Assembly: GCF_020193575.1 (NCBI RefSeq)
Contig: NZ_JADYVD010000001.1
Location: 62,001-126,000 of the forward strand
Length of the DNA: 64,000 nucleotides
Direction: 5' to 3'
DNA from: Ensifer sp. IC4062
GTDB taxonomy: Bacteria > Pseudomonadota > Alphaproteobacteria > Rhizobiales > Rhizobiaceae
The notes under the pieces are model-generated. The model was not told the DNA's origin and did not search any database. It saw only the letters and a list, made by a program, of their open reading frames with translations. Both the position numbers and the translations under genes were made by a program. Below, piece after piece: positions 47,378 to 56,588 of the stretch (within the stretch, counting starts at the first letter, position 1; each line of letters starts with the position of its first letter).

Positions 47378-49387
47378 CTAGGCCGCAGTTCCGGTCTGCG
47401 CTTCATCCATTTTCAGCCCGACCGGGGTCGCACTCAGCACCTCATAGACATCGAGGGCCGTCTCCCGCCCCTTGGCTTGGGCGGAGCCGAGCGGACGGAA
47501 GGTGATGACGTCCCGACATTGTGCCACGACCGCGCCGCTCGCCATAATCGTCGTGCCGTAATTCTTGTTCATGCCCTCAAGCCGGGAGGCGACATTCACC
47601 GTGTCGCCCATCGCCGTATACTGCAGCCGCTCCTTCGCGCCGACGCTGCCGACAACCGCCGTCCCGGTATGAATGCCGAAGCGGGTGCGGAACTCCGGAA
47701 GCCCCTTTGTCTTCTGTTTTTCGTTGAACGCCTGCAGCCTCTCCTCGACGGCGAGGGCGCAGCGACAGGCGTGTTCGGCGTGGCGTTCGTCGGCGACCGG
47801 CGCGTTCCACATCGCGAAAACCGAGTCGCCGAGGAACTGGATGATGGTGCCGTTGTGGGCATGCACAGTTTCGCTGAAAATATCGAAATATTCCGAAAGC
47901 ATCGCCACCACCTCCTCCGGCGCGTGGCGCTCGCTAATGGTGGTGAAATCGTAGATGTCGGTAAAAAGCGCCGTCACTTCCTGACGCCAGCCGGCGCGGC
48001 CGCTGAATTGCCCGGATTCGATGCCTCGGCGCACCAGTTCCTTGGGCACGTAGAGCGCGAAGGTGAAGATCGCGTCGCGGGCCTTGTTCATCGCGCCGTT
48101 GAGCGTCGAGATTTCCGTGACGTGCGACGGCACGTCGATCGGTGTCGTAAAGTCCAGATCCTGCAGCCGGTTGGCGCTGGCGGTTAGTTGGTGCAGAGAC
48201 TTCGTGATCAGATGGGCGAGAACGAGAGCGCTGAGGACGGCAAGCACCACGACGGCACCCGAAACCGCGAGGCCCTGGAGCAGGGCGGCGTTGGCGGTCG
48301 CCATTAGTTCGTCGAGAGGGGCGGCGACGACGACCCTGTGGCCGGAAAGCAGCAAGGCCGACGCCAGCGGGGTCACCACGACAAGATAGGTGCGATCACC
48401 GACGTCGACGAAGCTCGCCTTGCCCGGTGGCGGCGGGTTGAGCCGGATGCTTTCGATGAGGGGATCGTTTTGCGGCGCAGCGACCGGGTCATACTTCTGT
48501 TTTGCGGCCATGATACGCTGCATCATGGCGGGATCGGAGTGGATGATCGGCCGTCCGACCGCGTCGAGAACGAACGAAACGGAACCGTCGGTAAGCCGCT
48601 CGCGAGAGAGGAAGTCAGTGATCGTGTCGAGAACGACGTCCGCGCCGATGACGATCTTTCCGTTTCCGTGATGCGCTTGCGATATGGTCATTCCCAGCTT
48701 GCCGGTCGTGGCCATTTCGTAGGGTCCGGTCGATACGGGAGCCTTCCCGTCGACGGCTGCCTGATACCAGGGGCGCGTTTGCGGATCGAAGCCAGTCGGC
48801 GTCGATCGGCGTTCGGCGAACTGACCGCCGGCTGCATCGAGGAACAAGACGCGGTTGACCGGCTTTCCTTGGTCATCCTTTTCCATGGAGCGGACCGCAA
48901 GCATCGCGCCGCGCGGCGCATCGAGCGCCATGCGCCATGCCGGCATTGCCAGATCGACGACTTGGAAGAACGTGCCATCTGGATAGCCCACATAGACGCC
49001 ATCGATATGCGGAGACCGCATGATGCCTTCGCGAAGGATCGCAATCTTGTCGTTCAGGCGCTCCGGCGGAGGCACGAGAAAGGAATTGGCCACCGATGCC
49101 ACAAGGCCGACCAATGCCGATGTGTCGCCGGAAAGGACCCCGAGCCGATCGACGAGACGGCCGACGAAGGCGCGCATGCTCGCTTCGGCATCTTCAATCG
49201 CGGCATTGCGTGACCGGCGGTAATCAAGGCCGACCAGCGTGGTGGATACCACGATGAGCATGGCAACCATCACGAGGGCGAACAGGGATCGGAGAGAATG
49301 CGTCCAGATCGCGGGATGCCTGTTCTCGTCGGAGCCGCGCATGCGTTTCAGTCCCGTCTGTAAGTTCGCCGTCAATCTTTGCAGCAT
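47378..49387 (-). CDS. Class III adenylate/guanylate cyclase with Cache-like sensor and HAMP
   Basis: A 669-residue membrane protein. TM1 (about 33-54), an extracytoplasmic dCache-type sensor (60-360), TM2 (370-395) and HAMP (395-445) lead to the cyclase domain (465-650). Metal-binding Asp residues are D477 (ALFTDI) and D521 (FLGDSVF). Transition-state residues N598 and R602 are kept (DTVNVASR). The substrate-determining position that is normally Lys is Gln517, with Thr591 as its partner. It may still make cAMP, but activity is not assured. No adjacent partner gene. Confidence 0.88.
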   Translation of the reverse strand: MLQRLTANLQTGLKRMRGSDENRHPAIWTHSLRSLFALVMVAMLIVVSTTLVGLDYRRSRNAAIEDAEASMRAFVGRLVDRLGVLSGDTSALVGLVASVANSFLVPPPERLNDKIAILREGIMRSPHIDGVYVGYPDGTFFQVVDLAMPAWRMALDAPRGAMLAVRSMEKDDQGKPVNRVLFLDAAGGQFAERRSTPTGFDPQTRPWYQAAVDGKAPVSTGPYEMATTGKLGMTISQAHHGNGKIVIGADVVLDTITDFLSRERLTDGSVSFVLDAVGRPIIHSDPAMMQRIMAAKQKYDPVAAPQNDPLIESIRLNPPPPGKASFVDVGDRTYLVVVTPLASALLLSGHRVVVAAPLDELMATANAALLQGLAVSGAVVVLAVLSALVLAHLITKSLHQLTASANRLQDLDFTTPIDVPSHVTEISTLNGAMNKARDAIFTFALYVPKELVRRGIESGQFSGRAGWRQEVTALFTDIYDFTTISERHAPEEVVAMLSEYFDIFSETVHAHNGTIIQFLGDSVFAMWNAPVADERHAEHACRCALAVEERLQAFNEKQKTKGLPEFRTRFGIHTGTAVVGSVGAKERLQYTAMGDTVNVASRLEGMNKNYGTTIMASGAVVAQCRDVITFRPLGSAQAKGRETALDVYEVLSATPVGLKMDEAQTGTAA

Positions 49388-49565
49388 TGCACGGTCTTTG
49401 CATAGAACTTGTTAATTGGCGAGCCGCAGGAGCTGGTGAGCCAAATACTGCCTCGGTTCAAAAGGTAAGCAAATGCTTACGATAGCCCGGCATCTCGTGG
49501 CTTACCGGCGTCATCGGGCGAACCGGCCATGAACTGTTGTCCGATCCAAAACAGGATACAGCCGA

Positions 49566-49892
49566 CTAATAGTTCAGGCCGCGCTTCTGCCGTTCGAGCG
49601 AGGGCGGCAATCGACTTCCCCGGAAGGCCGGGCCGTCGCCTTCACGGCACTTGTAGACCGTGTCGTAGCCCGGCCCGCGGGAGGACTCGAATGGCGCCCA
49701 GCGATCGACGAAGACCTGCTCGCAAGCCACCCTCGGCGGATCGCGCAGCGGATCCTCGGCGCGAACGCCCGGAAGGTCATAGTAGGTTTGGGCGAACTGC
49801 GGCGCGCTTTCTGTCGCGAGCGCAGCGGCCGTCGAGATCGCCAGGAGGAAGGCGGCGCAGGCAGGCACCAGGACGGATCGAAGCGAAATCAT
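49566..49892 (-). CDS. Small secreted hypothetical protein
   Basis: A 108-residue protein with an N-terminal signal peptide (SVLVPACAAFLLAISTAAALA) and a mature part with two cysteines (ACEQVFVD and YKCREGDG) that could form a disulfide in the periplasm. No family recognised. The ATG at 49892 is chosen because it directly begins the signal peptide. It is divergent from the RNase D-like gene. Confidence 0.6.
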   Translation of the reverse strand: MISLRSVLVPACAAFLLAISTAAALATESAPQFAQTYYDLPGVRAEDPLRDPPRVACEQVFVDRWAPFESSRGPGYDTVYKCREGDGPAFRGSRLPPSLERQKRGLNY

Positions 49893-50021
49893 GCTCTCAG
49901 GCTTTCTCAGGAGGGGATCGGCAGGACCGGACGGGAGAACGTACGGTATTGCCTCCGGCAAACTTGCGCTATAGGCCAACTGTGTTCCAATTCATTTGGC
50001 TAGTTGATCTGGGGATTTTCG

Positions 50022-50648
50022 ATGGCGAATACAATACGGTTCCACGAAGGCGATATTTCCGCGGCCGATGCGGCTCGCTACACGGGCGCTATCGCCATCG
50101 ACACGGAAACGCTCGGCCTCATCCCCCGCCGCGACCGGTTGTGCGTGGTGCAGCTTTCACCGGGTGACGGTACTGCCGACGTGATCCGCATTGCCGCCGG
50201 GCAGAGAGAAGCGCCGAACCTCGTTGCGATGCTCGCCGATCCGGCGCGCCAGAAGATCTTCCACTTCGGCCGCTTCGATATCGCCGTACTCTTCTACACC
50301 TTCGGCGTCACGACGACGCCCGTCTTCTGCACCAAGATCGCCTCGCGACTGACGCGCACCTACACCGATCGGCACGGGCTCAAGGACAATCTCAAGGAAT
50401 TGCTCGACATCGACATTTCCAAGCAGCAGCAGTCCTCGGATTGGGCGGCCGAGATCCTCTCACCGGCACAGCTGGAATATGCAGCCTCCGACGTGCTTCA
50501 CCTGCATGCGCTGCGCGACAAGTTGACGGCACGCCTTCTGCGCGATGGCCGCATGGAGCATGCCGAGGCCTGCTTCGCCTTCCTCCCGACACGCGCCAAG
50601 CTCGATCTGCTTGGCTGGGAAGAAACGGATATCTTCGCCCACAGCTGA
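50022..50648 (+). CDS. RNase D-like 3'-5' exonuclease (DEDDy)
   Basis: A 208-residue protein made of a single DEDDy exonuclease domain: AIDTETLGL (Exo I with Asp/Glu), FHFGRFDIAVL (Exo II region) and YAASDVLHLHAL (Exo III, Tyr and Asp). It lacks the HRDC domains of E. coli RNase D, as is usual for the short rhizobial version. Substrates are likely tRNA or small RNA 3' ends. GGGGA lies before the ATG at 50022; a TTG/ATG extension upstream is unlikely. Confidence 0.88.
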   Translation: MANTIRFHEGDISAADAARYTGAIAIDTETLGLIPRRDRLCVVQLSPGDGTADVIRIAAGQREAPNLVAMLADPARQKIFHFGRFDIAVLFYTFGVTTTPVFCTKIASRLTRTYTDRHGLKDNLKELLDIDISKQQQSSDWAAEILSPAQLEYAASDVLHLHALRDKLTARLLRDGRMEHAEACFAFLPTRAKLDLLGWEETDIFAHS

Positions 50649-50651
50649 TGT

Positions 50652-51083
50652 TCACGGGGTCAGCCACAGGACGGCGGCATAGCGCGCCGCCTTGCCGAGC
50701 GTCACGAAGATCAGAAAGAGTGTGAGCGGCGTCCTAAGCAGCCCGGCGACGAGCGTCAGGGGATCGCCGACGACCGGCAGCCACGAAAAAAGCAAAACGG
50801 GTCGGCCATAGCGCTGAAACAGCGATTCGGCCTTCCGCCGCGCAGGCGGCGAAACCGGAAACCAGCGGCGGTCCTCAAATCGGATAAGAAAGCGGCCGAG
50901 CGCGAAATTGACGACGGCGCCGAGGACATTGCCCGCGGTCGCCGCCAGGAAGAGGCCGGTGCGACTAGTCTCGCCAGCAAGCGCTGCTGCGACGATTGCC
51001 GCCTCCGAAAGACCGAAGAGCAAGGTCGCCGACAGGAAGGCCGCGGCAAAGACGCCGGAGAGCACGCCGAAGTCCAGGCTCAA
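50652..51083 (-). CDS. VTT-domain (DedA/YqaA-like) membrane protein
   Basis: About 143 residues with four or five membrane segments: SGVFAAAFLSATLLFGLSEA, TAGNVLGAVVNFALGRFL, GRPVLLFSWLPVVGDPLTLV and a C-terminal helix. YqaA-type proteins belong to the VTT/DedA superfamily, implicated in lipid scrambling and envelope function. No ATG is present near the start: TTG at 51083 overlaps the stop of the upstream gene as TTGA; CTG at 51077 or GTG at 51065 are alternatives, with AGGAG just before. The longer open frame upstream is antisense-free but overlaps the Rdx gene. Confidence 0.8.
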   Translation of the reverse strand: MSLDFGVLSGVFAAAFLSATLLFGLSEAAIVAAALAGETSRTGLFLAATAGNVLGAVVNFALGRFLIRFEDRRWFPVSPPARRKAESLFQRYGRPVLLFSWLPVVGDPLTLVAGLLRTPLTLFLIFVTLGKAARYAAVLWLTP

Positions 51084-51361
51084 CTCCTGTCGACATGGCC
51101 GAGATCGCGCTCCGGCTCGATCACGTCGCGGATCCGCTGCTTCAACTCCTTCGGGCCGGGAAAGCCGCCATCGCTCTTGCGCTCCCAGACGAGCTCGCCA
51201 TCGACGCGGATCTCGAAATTGCCGCCAGTGCCGGGGATCAGCGCGACTTCGCCGAGCGCGTCGCCAAAGGTCGACAGCAGCTCCTGTGCCATCCAGCCGG
51301 CGCGCAGCAGCCAGTTGCACTGGGTGCAGTAAAGGATCGTGACGCGAGGCTTTTCGCTCAT
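51080..51361 (-). CDS. Rdx (SelT/SelW/SelH-like) family protein
   Basis: A 93-residue thioredoxin-fold protein with the redox motif CTQC at residues 12-15 and the family segments GEVALIPGTGGNFEIRVDGE and WERKSDGGFPGPKELKQRI. It is the cysteine version of selenoprotein W-like proteins. Role unknown, probably thiol redox. Its TGA overlaps the probable TTG start of the VTT-domain gene, so the two are coupled. Confidence 0.87.
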   Translation of the reverse strand: MSEKPRVTILYCTQCNWLLRAGWMAQELLSTFGDALGEVALIPGTGGNFEIRVDGELVWERKSDGGFPGPKELKQRIRDVIEPERDLGHVDRS

Positions 51362-51547
51362 CTCATGTTTCCTGCTTTACATCGGGTTCAAACATATCGG
51401 CGCGTCGGGGTCGCAACAACCGCCCCTTCACGCTCACATCACATACATGTCAACTTTTATAGTCATGTTTTTATCGGAGGGAGCCTTGAATTGCGATTGG
51501 CGCCCGGCAAGAGAATTGCTGCATTGCAACCGATTCCCGAGGAAATC

Positions 51548-52003
51548 ATGACCGACACCACCGCTACGACCGGCCGCCCGCGCGCAATCCTGCCGGCACT
51601 CGAAAAGATTTACCTGCCGCTCGACACCTTCGCCGAAACGCTGCTGCGCGTGCTTGCGGGTGCGCTGCTCGTCACCCACGGTTACGGCAAGATCCTCGAT
51701 CCCTTCGGCGCCGTTGGCATGGTGGAAGGTCTGGGCTTCTATCCCGGCGTTTTCTGGTCGCCGCTGCTTTCCGCTACCGAATTTTTCGGCGGCATTTTCA
51801 TCGCCATCGGCTTTCTGACCCGCCCCGCCGCTTTCGCGGCCACCATCGTGCTGCTGGTCACCGTCTATTTCCACGGTTTCGTGCAGGGCCAGGGGCTCGG
51901 CGGCGCCGAGAAATCGATCCTTTGGGCGGCAATCACTTTCTTCTTTGTCATCCGTGGCGCCAACAACCAGTCGGTAGACGCCAAGCTCGGCAAACAGTTC
52001 TGA
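51548..52003 (+). CDS. DoxX family membrane protein
   Basis: A 151-residue protein with four membrane segments. LLRVLAGALLVTHGYGKILD (about residues 33-52), LSATEFFGGIFIAIGFLTRP and a final WAAITFFFVIRG helix match DoxX. Such proteins are linked to membrane redox or oxidative-stress systems; the substrate is unknown. GAGGAAATC lies before the ATG at 51548; the longer frame upstream is antisense to the Rdx gene. Confidence 0.88.
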   Translation: MTDTTATTGRPRAILPALEKIYLPLDTFAETLLRVLAGALLVTHGYGKILDPFGAVGMVEGLGFYPGVFWSPLLSATEFFGGIFIAIGFLTRPAAFAATIVLLVTVYFHGFVQGQGLGGAEKSILWAAITFFFVIRGANNQSVDAKLGKQF

Positions 52004-52061
52004 TCTCATGGGTGTTGACGCGGCCGCTCCCCGGCCGCGTCCCTCCTCCTCGCGATATAGA

Positions 52062-52457
52062 TTATCGGGCGACGCTGCGGATCGTCATGCGATGCGCCTT
52101 TCCCGCCCGGTCGAGCCAGTCGATCGACTGTCCGACGGAAAGACCGATCAGCGCCGCGCCGATCGGCGTCAACACCGAAATTCTGCCAGCTTCGATATCG
52201 GCCTCCCCGGGGTAGACCAGCGTCACTTCCTTGGCGAAGCCATTGTCTGCATCGAAAGCAACGGTCGAGCCCATCTGCACGCTGTCCTTCGGCAAATCAT
52301 GTGTGGCGACACGGGCCCGTTCGAGTTCCGAAAGCAGCGCTTCGGCGACCTCGGGCATGCGGTCGAGCGCCGACACGGCAAGTGCGGTAAGGCGCGCATG
52401 GTCCTCGGCATTGATGATAATCGGTGGAAGTTTCCTGCGGGTTGCTTTGTCCGCCAT
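52062..52457 (-). CDS. rnk: Rnk-like nucleoside diphosphate kinase regulator (GreA/GreB C-terminal fold)
   Basis: A 131-residue protein. A short N-terminal helical part (INAEDHARLTALAVSALDR) precedes a GreA/GreB C-terminal domain with VQMGSTVAFDADNG, VTLVYPGEADIEAGRISVLT and PIGAALIGLSVGQSIDW. This layout is that of Rnk, which binds RNA polymerase but lacks the Gre coiled-coil finger that cleaves RNA. The ATG at 52457 begins MADKATRRKLPP; the upstream extension is not supported. Confidence 0.85.
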   Translation of the reverse strand: MADKATRRKLPPIIINAEDHARLTALAVSALDRMPEVAEALLSELERARVATHDLPKDSVQMGSTVAFDADNGFAKEVTLVYPGEADIEAGRISVLTPIGAALIGLSVGQSIDWLDRAGKAHRMTIRSVAR

Positions 52458-52494
52458 GATGAGATCCGTGTTTGGGCGCTTGGTCGCCTTGCAC

Positions 52495-52556
52495 CACATG
52501 TTCCCTCAAAGGAGAAAAACACGCGGCAATTCAAAGTGCGGCAGCGTTCTTGCGCC
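52495..52556 (+). repeat. Truncated RIME1-like repeat, copy 11
   Basis: CACATGTTCCCTCAAAGGAG, ACGCGGCAATTCAAAGTGCG and GCAGCGTTCTTGCGCC; the last arm is missing. It lies upstream of rnk. The following stretch to 52929 (about 370 bp) contains no supportable gene. Confidence 0.65.
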
Positions 52557-52929
52557 CCGATGAGTTCCAATGAAATGTTTGTTGCGCTCGCCGCACGGAA
52601 GTCTGTGGAATAGCCGCAGACGGTCTCGATGCGAAAGGCTCCCCTTCCCCGGAGAGCGCACGCATCCGGGCCGGGGTCAGTTTCCTGCGATAGGGCAGAC
52701 CCGGAAAGAACAACGGAAATGGATCGCGAGCGTCGGCATGGCCCAAAGGTCGGAAAGTTCGTCGGCGAAGTCAAGGCCGCTATTCGCCTCTTGAACGGTG
52801 GCGGCGGCCGTGGTCAACCTAGCCCATGCAAGGAAAGAGCTTGACGGGACGGCAGGGCGCGGGCGCGCCGGCTGCGTTTTCGGGCCACCCGCGGTAATGC
52901 GATCTCGTGATGGCGGAGGAGGTTTGGTC

Positions 52930-53421
52930 ATGAGCGAAGCGATCGAAGGCGGCTGCTTTTGCGGGCGCATCCGTTACCGGCTGAAGGCGCGGCCGATGTT
53001 CGTCCATTGCTGCCACTGCAGCGATTGCCAGCGCCAGACGGGTAGCGCCTTTGTGTTGAACGGCCTTATCGAGGCGGAAAGCGTCGAACTGCTGAAGGGC
53101 GAGCCTATGATGGTCACGCTGCCGACCGACAGTGGCCGCCCGCACGACGTCTATCGCTGCGCCGACTGCCAGTCAGCGCTCTGGAGCGACTACGGCCGGC
53201 GCAAATGGCTGTCCTTCGTCCGCGTCGCAACGCTCGACCGGCCGTCGGAATTTCCGCCGGACGTACACATCTACACACGCTCGAAACTCAACTGGGTGGC
53301 GCTGCCGGCGGGCGCCAAGGCTTTTGAGGAATATTACGACATGCAGGCGCTCTGGCCGAAAGAGAGCCTGGAGCGGCGCGATCGCGCCTATGCCAAGGCG
53401 AAAGGACAGGCGCGCCCATGA
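52930..53421 (+). CDS. GFA family (glutathione-dependent formaldehyde-activating-like) protein
   Basis: A 163-residue zinc protein of the Mss4-like fold. The cysteine pattern is typical: C9 and C11 (GGCFCGRIRY), C28/C30/C33 (HCCHCSDCQRQTG) and a late YRCADCQSALW. The family is named after Gfa but most members have no proven activity. GGAGGAGG lies before the ATG at 52930. Its TGA overlaps the ATG of the acetyltransferase gene (ATGA), so the two are coupled. Confidence 0.9.
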   Translation: MSEAIEGGCFCGRIRYRLKARPMFVHCCHCSDCQRQTGSAFVLNGLIEAESVELLKGEPMMVTLPTDSGRPHDVYRCADCQSALWSDYGRRKWLSFVRVATLDRPSEFPPDVHIYTRSKLNWVALPAGAKAFEEYYDMQALWPKESLERRDRAYAKAKGQARP

Positions 53422-53969
53422 CGGGAAGCGAGCGTGAAAAGATGGCGGCGGGTGAGTGGTACCGCTGCCTCGATCCGGAACTCGACCAATTGCGCGATCG
53501 AGCGCGCAAGGCGGTTTACCTGCACAACACGTTGCCGCCTGTCGAGCGAGGCAGCCTCGCCCTGGCCTTGAGGGCGCTCTTTGCCGGTGTAGCCGCCGAC
53601 GCCTTCGTGGAGGCGCCATTCCATTGCTCTTATGGCATCAACATTGAGCTCGGCGCCCGCGTCTACCTGAACGCCGGCTGCACCATCCTTGACAGCGCGC
53701 CCGTCGTCATCGGCAGCGATACGATGCTGGGACCGGGCGTGCAGATCTATTGCGCCGAGCACCACAAGGATCCGGTGCTGCGTCGCGAAGGGCTGGAAAT
53801 CGCCCGCCCCGTGACGATCGGCGAGAACGTCTGGATCGGCGGCGGCGCGATCATTCTCGCCGGGGTGACGATCGGCGACGGCGCGATCGTCGGCGCGGGC
53901 GCGGTGGTGACGCGCGATGTGCCGGTTGGAGTGACCGTCGTGGGGAACCCGGCACGGGTTCGGCGGTGA
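53418..53969 (+). CDS. Sugar O-acetyltransferase (maltose/galactoside acetyltransferase, LbH)
   Basis: A 183-residue left-handed beta-helix acetyltransferase of the LacA/Maa/NodL group. The N-terminal Mac domain has EREKMAAGEWYRCLDPELD; the hexapeptide repeats include FHCSYGINIELGARVYLNAG, and the catalytic His is in IYCAEHHKD. GENVWIGGGAIILAGVTIGD and a GNPARV end are typical. It transfers acetyl from acetyl-CoA to a sugar hydroxyl. Its start overlaps the GFA stop by 4 nt. Confidence 0.92.
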   Translation: MTGSEREKMAAGEWYRCLDPELDQLRDRARKAVYLHNTLPPVERGSLALALRALFAGVAADAFVEAPFHCSYGINIELGARVYLNAGCTILDSAPVVIGSDTMLGPGVQIYCAEHHKDPVLRREGLEIARPVTIGENVWIGGGAIILAGVTIGDGAIVGAGAVVTRDVPVGVTVVGNPARVRR

Positions 53970-53999
53970 CGCTTGAAGAAAGAACGGGGGCTTTTGTCA

Positions 54000-54500
54000 A
54001 TGGCCGATGACTTCGAGATATATGTCCGTCCAGCGCGTTCCGAGGACGTGCCAGCGCTTTGTGCCTTGCTGAACGAGATCATTCGGATCGGCGGCACCAC
54101 CGCCCACGAAACGCCGTTCACTCACGAGAGCTTCACGGCCCATTTTCTTACCGGCCCGGGCTTCGTCAGTTGCTATGTGGCCGAGGATGCCGACGGCCGG
54201 CCTTGCGCGTTTCAGGGATTGGAGCGCTGGGACGGCCTTCCGGATGGTTGGGTGGATATCGGAACTTTTGCCCGGCCTCATGCGAAGGTTCGCGGTGCCG
54301 GAACGGCGCTCTTTGCGGCCACCAAGGCACACGCACGCGCCGCCGGCTTCAACGCCATCAATGCCACGATCCGCGCCGACAACTCCGGTGGGCTCGCCTA
54401 CTATGCGAAAATGGGCTTCGTAGATTACAAGGTCGAGAAGGCCGTGCCGCTGAAGGACGGTCGGCCCATGGATAGGATATCGAAGCGCTATCTTCTTTAG
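54000..54500 (+). CDS. GNAT N-acetyltransferase (phosphinothricin acetyltransferase-like)
   Basis: A 166-residue GNAT protein. It begins FEIYVRPARSEDVPALCALL; the acetyl-CoA site is the ARPHAKVRGAGTALFAATKA segment (Q/RxxGxG/A), and INATIRADNSGGLAYYAKMG precedes the C-terminal FVDYKVEK. The pattern resembles the Pat/YncA-like group, but the substrate is unknown. I start at the ATG at 54000; a TTG nine codons earlier is in frame. It follows the LbH acetyltransferase by 30 bp. Confidence 0.87.
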   Translation: MADDFEIYVRPARSEDVPALCALLNEIIRIGGTTAHETPFTHESFTAHFLTGPGFVSCYVAEDADGRPCAFQGLERWDGLPDGWVDIGTFARPHAKVRGAGTALFAATKAHARAAGFNAINATIRADNSGGLAYYAKMGFVDYKVEKAVPLKDGRPMDRISKRYLL

Positions 54501-54703
54501 CGACGATCGATGGACCTGCAGTGCGTATCAGAAGCCTCGGAATGCAAAATCCGTGGCTGTGACGATATCGTCGCTGGCTTGATAGGTCGGAGACCATTTC
54601 GTCGAGCTCGATCGAGGGTATCGCGGCCATGAGGTGATCGTGTCATAGTCGTTCCAGCAAAGATGCGCACAGTATATGCGCATCCCTTCTGGAAGGAAAA
54701 CGC

Positions 54704-56530
54704 TCACTCGTCGCCCATCTTAAGCGCCGCGATAAACGCTTCCTGCGGGATCTCCACCTTGCCGAACTGGCGCATGCGCTTCTTGCCTTCCTTCTGCTTT
54801 TCCAGAAGCTTGCGCTTGCGGGTGGCGTCGCCGCCGTAGCATTTCGCCGTCACGTCCTTTCTCAGCGCCCGCACCGTTTCGCGGGCGATGATGCGGCCAC
54901 CGATTGCGGCCTGGATCGGGATCTGGAACATGTGCTGCGGGATCAGGTCTTTCAATTTTTCGCACATGACGCGGCCGCGCTTTTCCGCGGCCGAGCGGTG
55001 GACGAGCATCGAGAGCGCATCGACCGGCTCGCCGTTGACGAGGATCGACATCTTGACGAGGTCGCTCTCGCGATAGTCGGAAAGGTTATAGTCGAACGAG
55101 GCGTAGCCCTTGGAGATCGACTTCAGGCGATCGTAAAAATCGAAGACCACTTCGTTGAGCGGCAGGTCGTAGGTGAGCATCGCCCGGTTGCCGACATAGG
55201 TCAGTTCCGTCTGGATGCCGCGCCGGTCCTGGCAGAGCTTCAGGATGCCGCCGAGATATTCGTCCGGCGTCAGGATCGTTGCCCGGATCCAAGGCTCGCG
55301 GAATTCGGAGATCTTGACGACGTCCGGCATGTCGGCCGGGTTGTGCAACTCTTTCTCGGTGCCGTCCGTCATCGTCAATTGATAGACGACCGAGGGAGCG
55401 GTCGCGATCAGGTCGAGGTCGAACTCGCGCGACAACCGTTCCTGGATGATCTCGAGGTGCAGGAGCCCGAGGAAGCCGCAGCGGAAGCCGAAGCCGAGGG
55501 CGGCGGAGGATTCCATCTCGAACGAGAACGAGGCATCGTTGAGCCTGAGCTTGCCCATGGCGCCGCGCAGTTCCTCGAAATCGGCCGCATCGACCGGGAA
55601 GAGGCCGCAGAACACCACCGGCTGCGCGGGCTTGAAGCCCGGCAGCGCCTCCGAAGTCGGGCGCTTGTCCTCTGTGATCGTATCGCCGACGCGGGTATCG
55701 GCCACTTCCTTGATCGAGGCAGTGATGAAGCCGATCTCACCGGGCCCGAGCGAATCCATTGCGACCATCTTCGGCGTCAGCACGCCGACGCGTTCGATCG
55801 TGTATTTGGCGCCGGTGCCCATCATGCGAATGGTCTGGCCCTTGGTCAGCACTCCGTCGATGATGCGCACGAGAACCATGACGCCGAGATAGGTGTCGTA
55901 CCAGCTGTCGACGAGCAACGCCTTCAGCGGTGCCTTTTCGCCACCCGAGCTCTTCGGCGCCGGCAGCTTATGGACGATCGCCTCGAGCACGTCCGGAATG
56001 CCGAGGCCCGTCTTGGCCGAGATCAGCACGGCGTCTGAAGCGTCGATGCCGATCACTTCCTCGATCTGTTCCTTGATCCGATCCGGTTCGGCGGCCGGCA
56101 GGTCGATCTTGTTGAGCACCGTGACCAGCTCGTGGTTGTTGTCGATCGCTTGGTAGACGTTGGCAAGCGTCTGAGCTTCGACCCCTTGGCTGGCATCGAC
56201 GACGAGCAGCGAGCCCTCGCAGGCTGAAAGCGAGCGCGAGACTTCATAGGCGAAGTCGACGTGGCCGGGCGTGTCGATGAGGTTCAACACATAGGTTTCA
56301 CCGTCATCGGCCTTGTAGTGCAGGCGTACGGTCTGCGCCTTGATAGTGATGCCGCGCTCGCGCTCGATATCCATGCTGTCCAGCACCTGCTCGGACATTT
56401 CGCGCTCGGCAAGACCTCCGGTTGACTGGATCAGCCGGTCGGCAAGCGTCGATTTGCCGTGATCGATATGGGCCACGATCGAGAAGTTGCGGATATGCGA
56501 CAGGGGCGTCTTGGAAGATGTTGTGCTCAT
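54704..56530 (-). CDS. lepA: Elongation factor 4 (LepA), GTPase
   Basis: A 608-residue LepA. The G domain starts with [20 protein letters not shown] (G1), then [18 protein letters not shown] (G3) and TVLNKIDLP (G4). The diagnostic C-terminal domain includes [20 protein letters not shown] and ends with [20 protein letters not shown]. It promotes back-translocation or aids ribosome biogenesis under stress. Two in-frame ATGs, 56539 and 56530, are possible; I use the second. The downstream gene on the same strand is absent; it converges with a GNAT gene. Confidence 0.97.
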   Translation of the reverse strand: MSTTSSKTPLSHIRNFSIVAHIDHGKSTLADRLIQSTGGLAEREMSEQVLDSMDIERERGITIKAQTVRLHYKADDGETYVLNLIDTPGHVDFAYEVSRSLSACEGSLLVVDASQGVEAQTLANVYQAIDNNHELVTVLNKIDLPAAEPDRIKEQIEEVIGIDASDAVLISAKTGLGIPDVLEAIVHKLPAPKSSGGEKAPLKALLVDSWYDTYLGVMVLVRIIDGVLTKGQTIRMMGTGAKYTIERVGVLTPKMVAMDSLGPGEIGFITASIKEVADTRVGDTITEDKRPTSEALPGFKPAQPVVFCGLFPVDAADFEELRGAMGKLRLNDASFSFEMESSAALGFGFRCGFLGLLHLEIIQERLSREFDLDLIATAPSVVYQLTMTDGTEKELHNPADMPDVVKISEFREPWIRATILTPDEYLGGILKLCQDRRGIQTELTYVGNRAMLTYDLPLNEVVFDFYDRLKSISKGYASFDYNLSDYRESDLVKMSILVNGEPVDALSMLVHRSAAEKRGRVMCEKLKDLIPQHMFQIPIQAAIGGRIIARETVRALRKDVTAKCYGGDATRKRKLLEKQKEGKKRMRQFGKVEIPQEAFIAALKMGDE

Positions 56531-56588
56531 GGGCCGCATATAGCAGCGCGATCAGGCAGCGCAAAGCGGGAAATGAAGGCTTCGTTCA

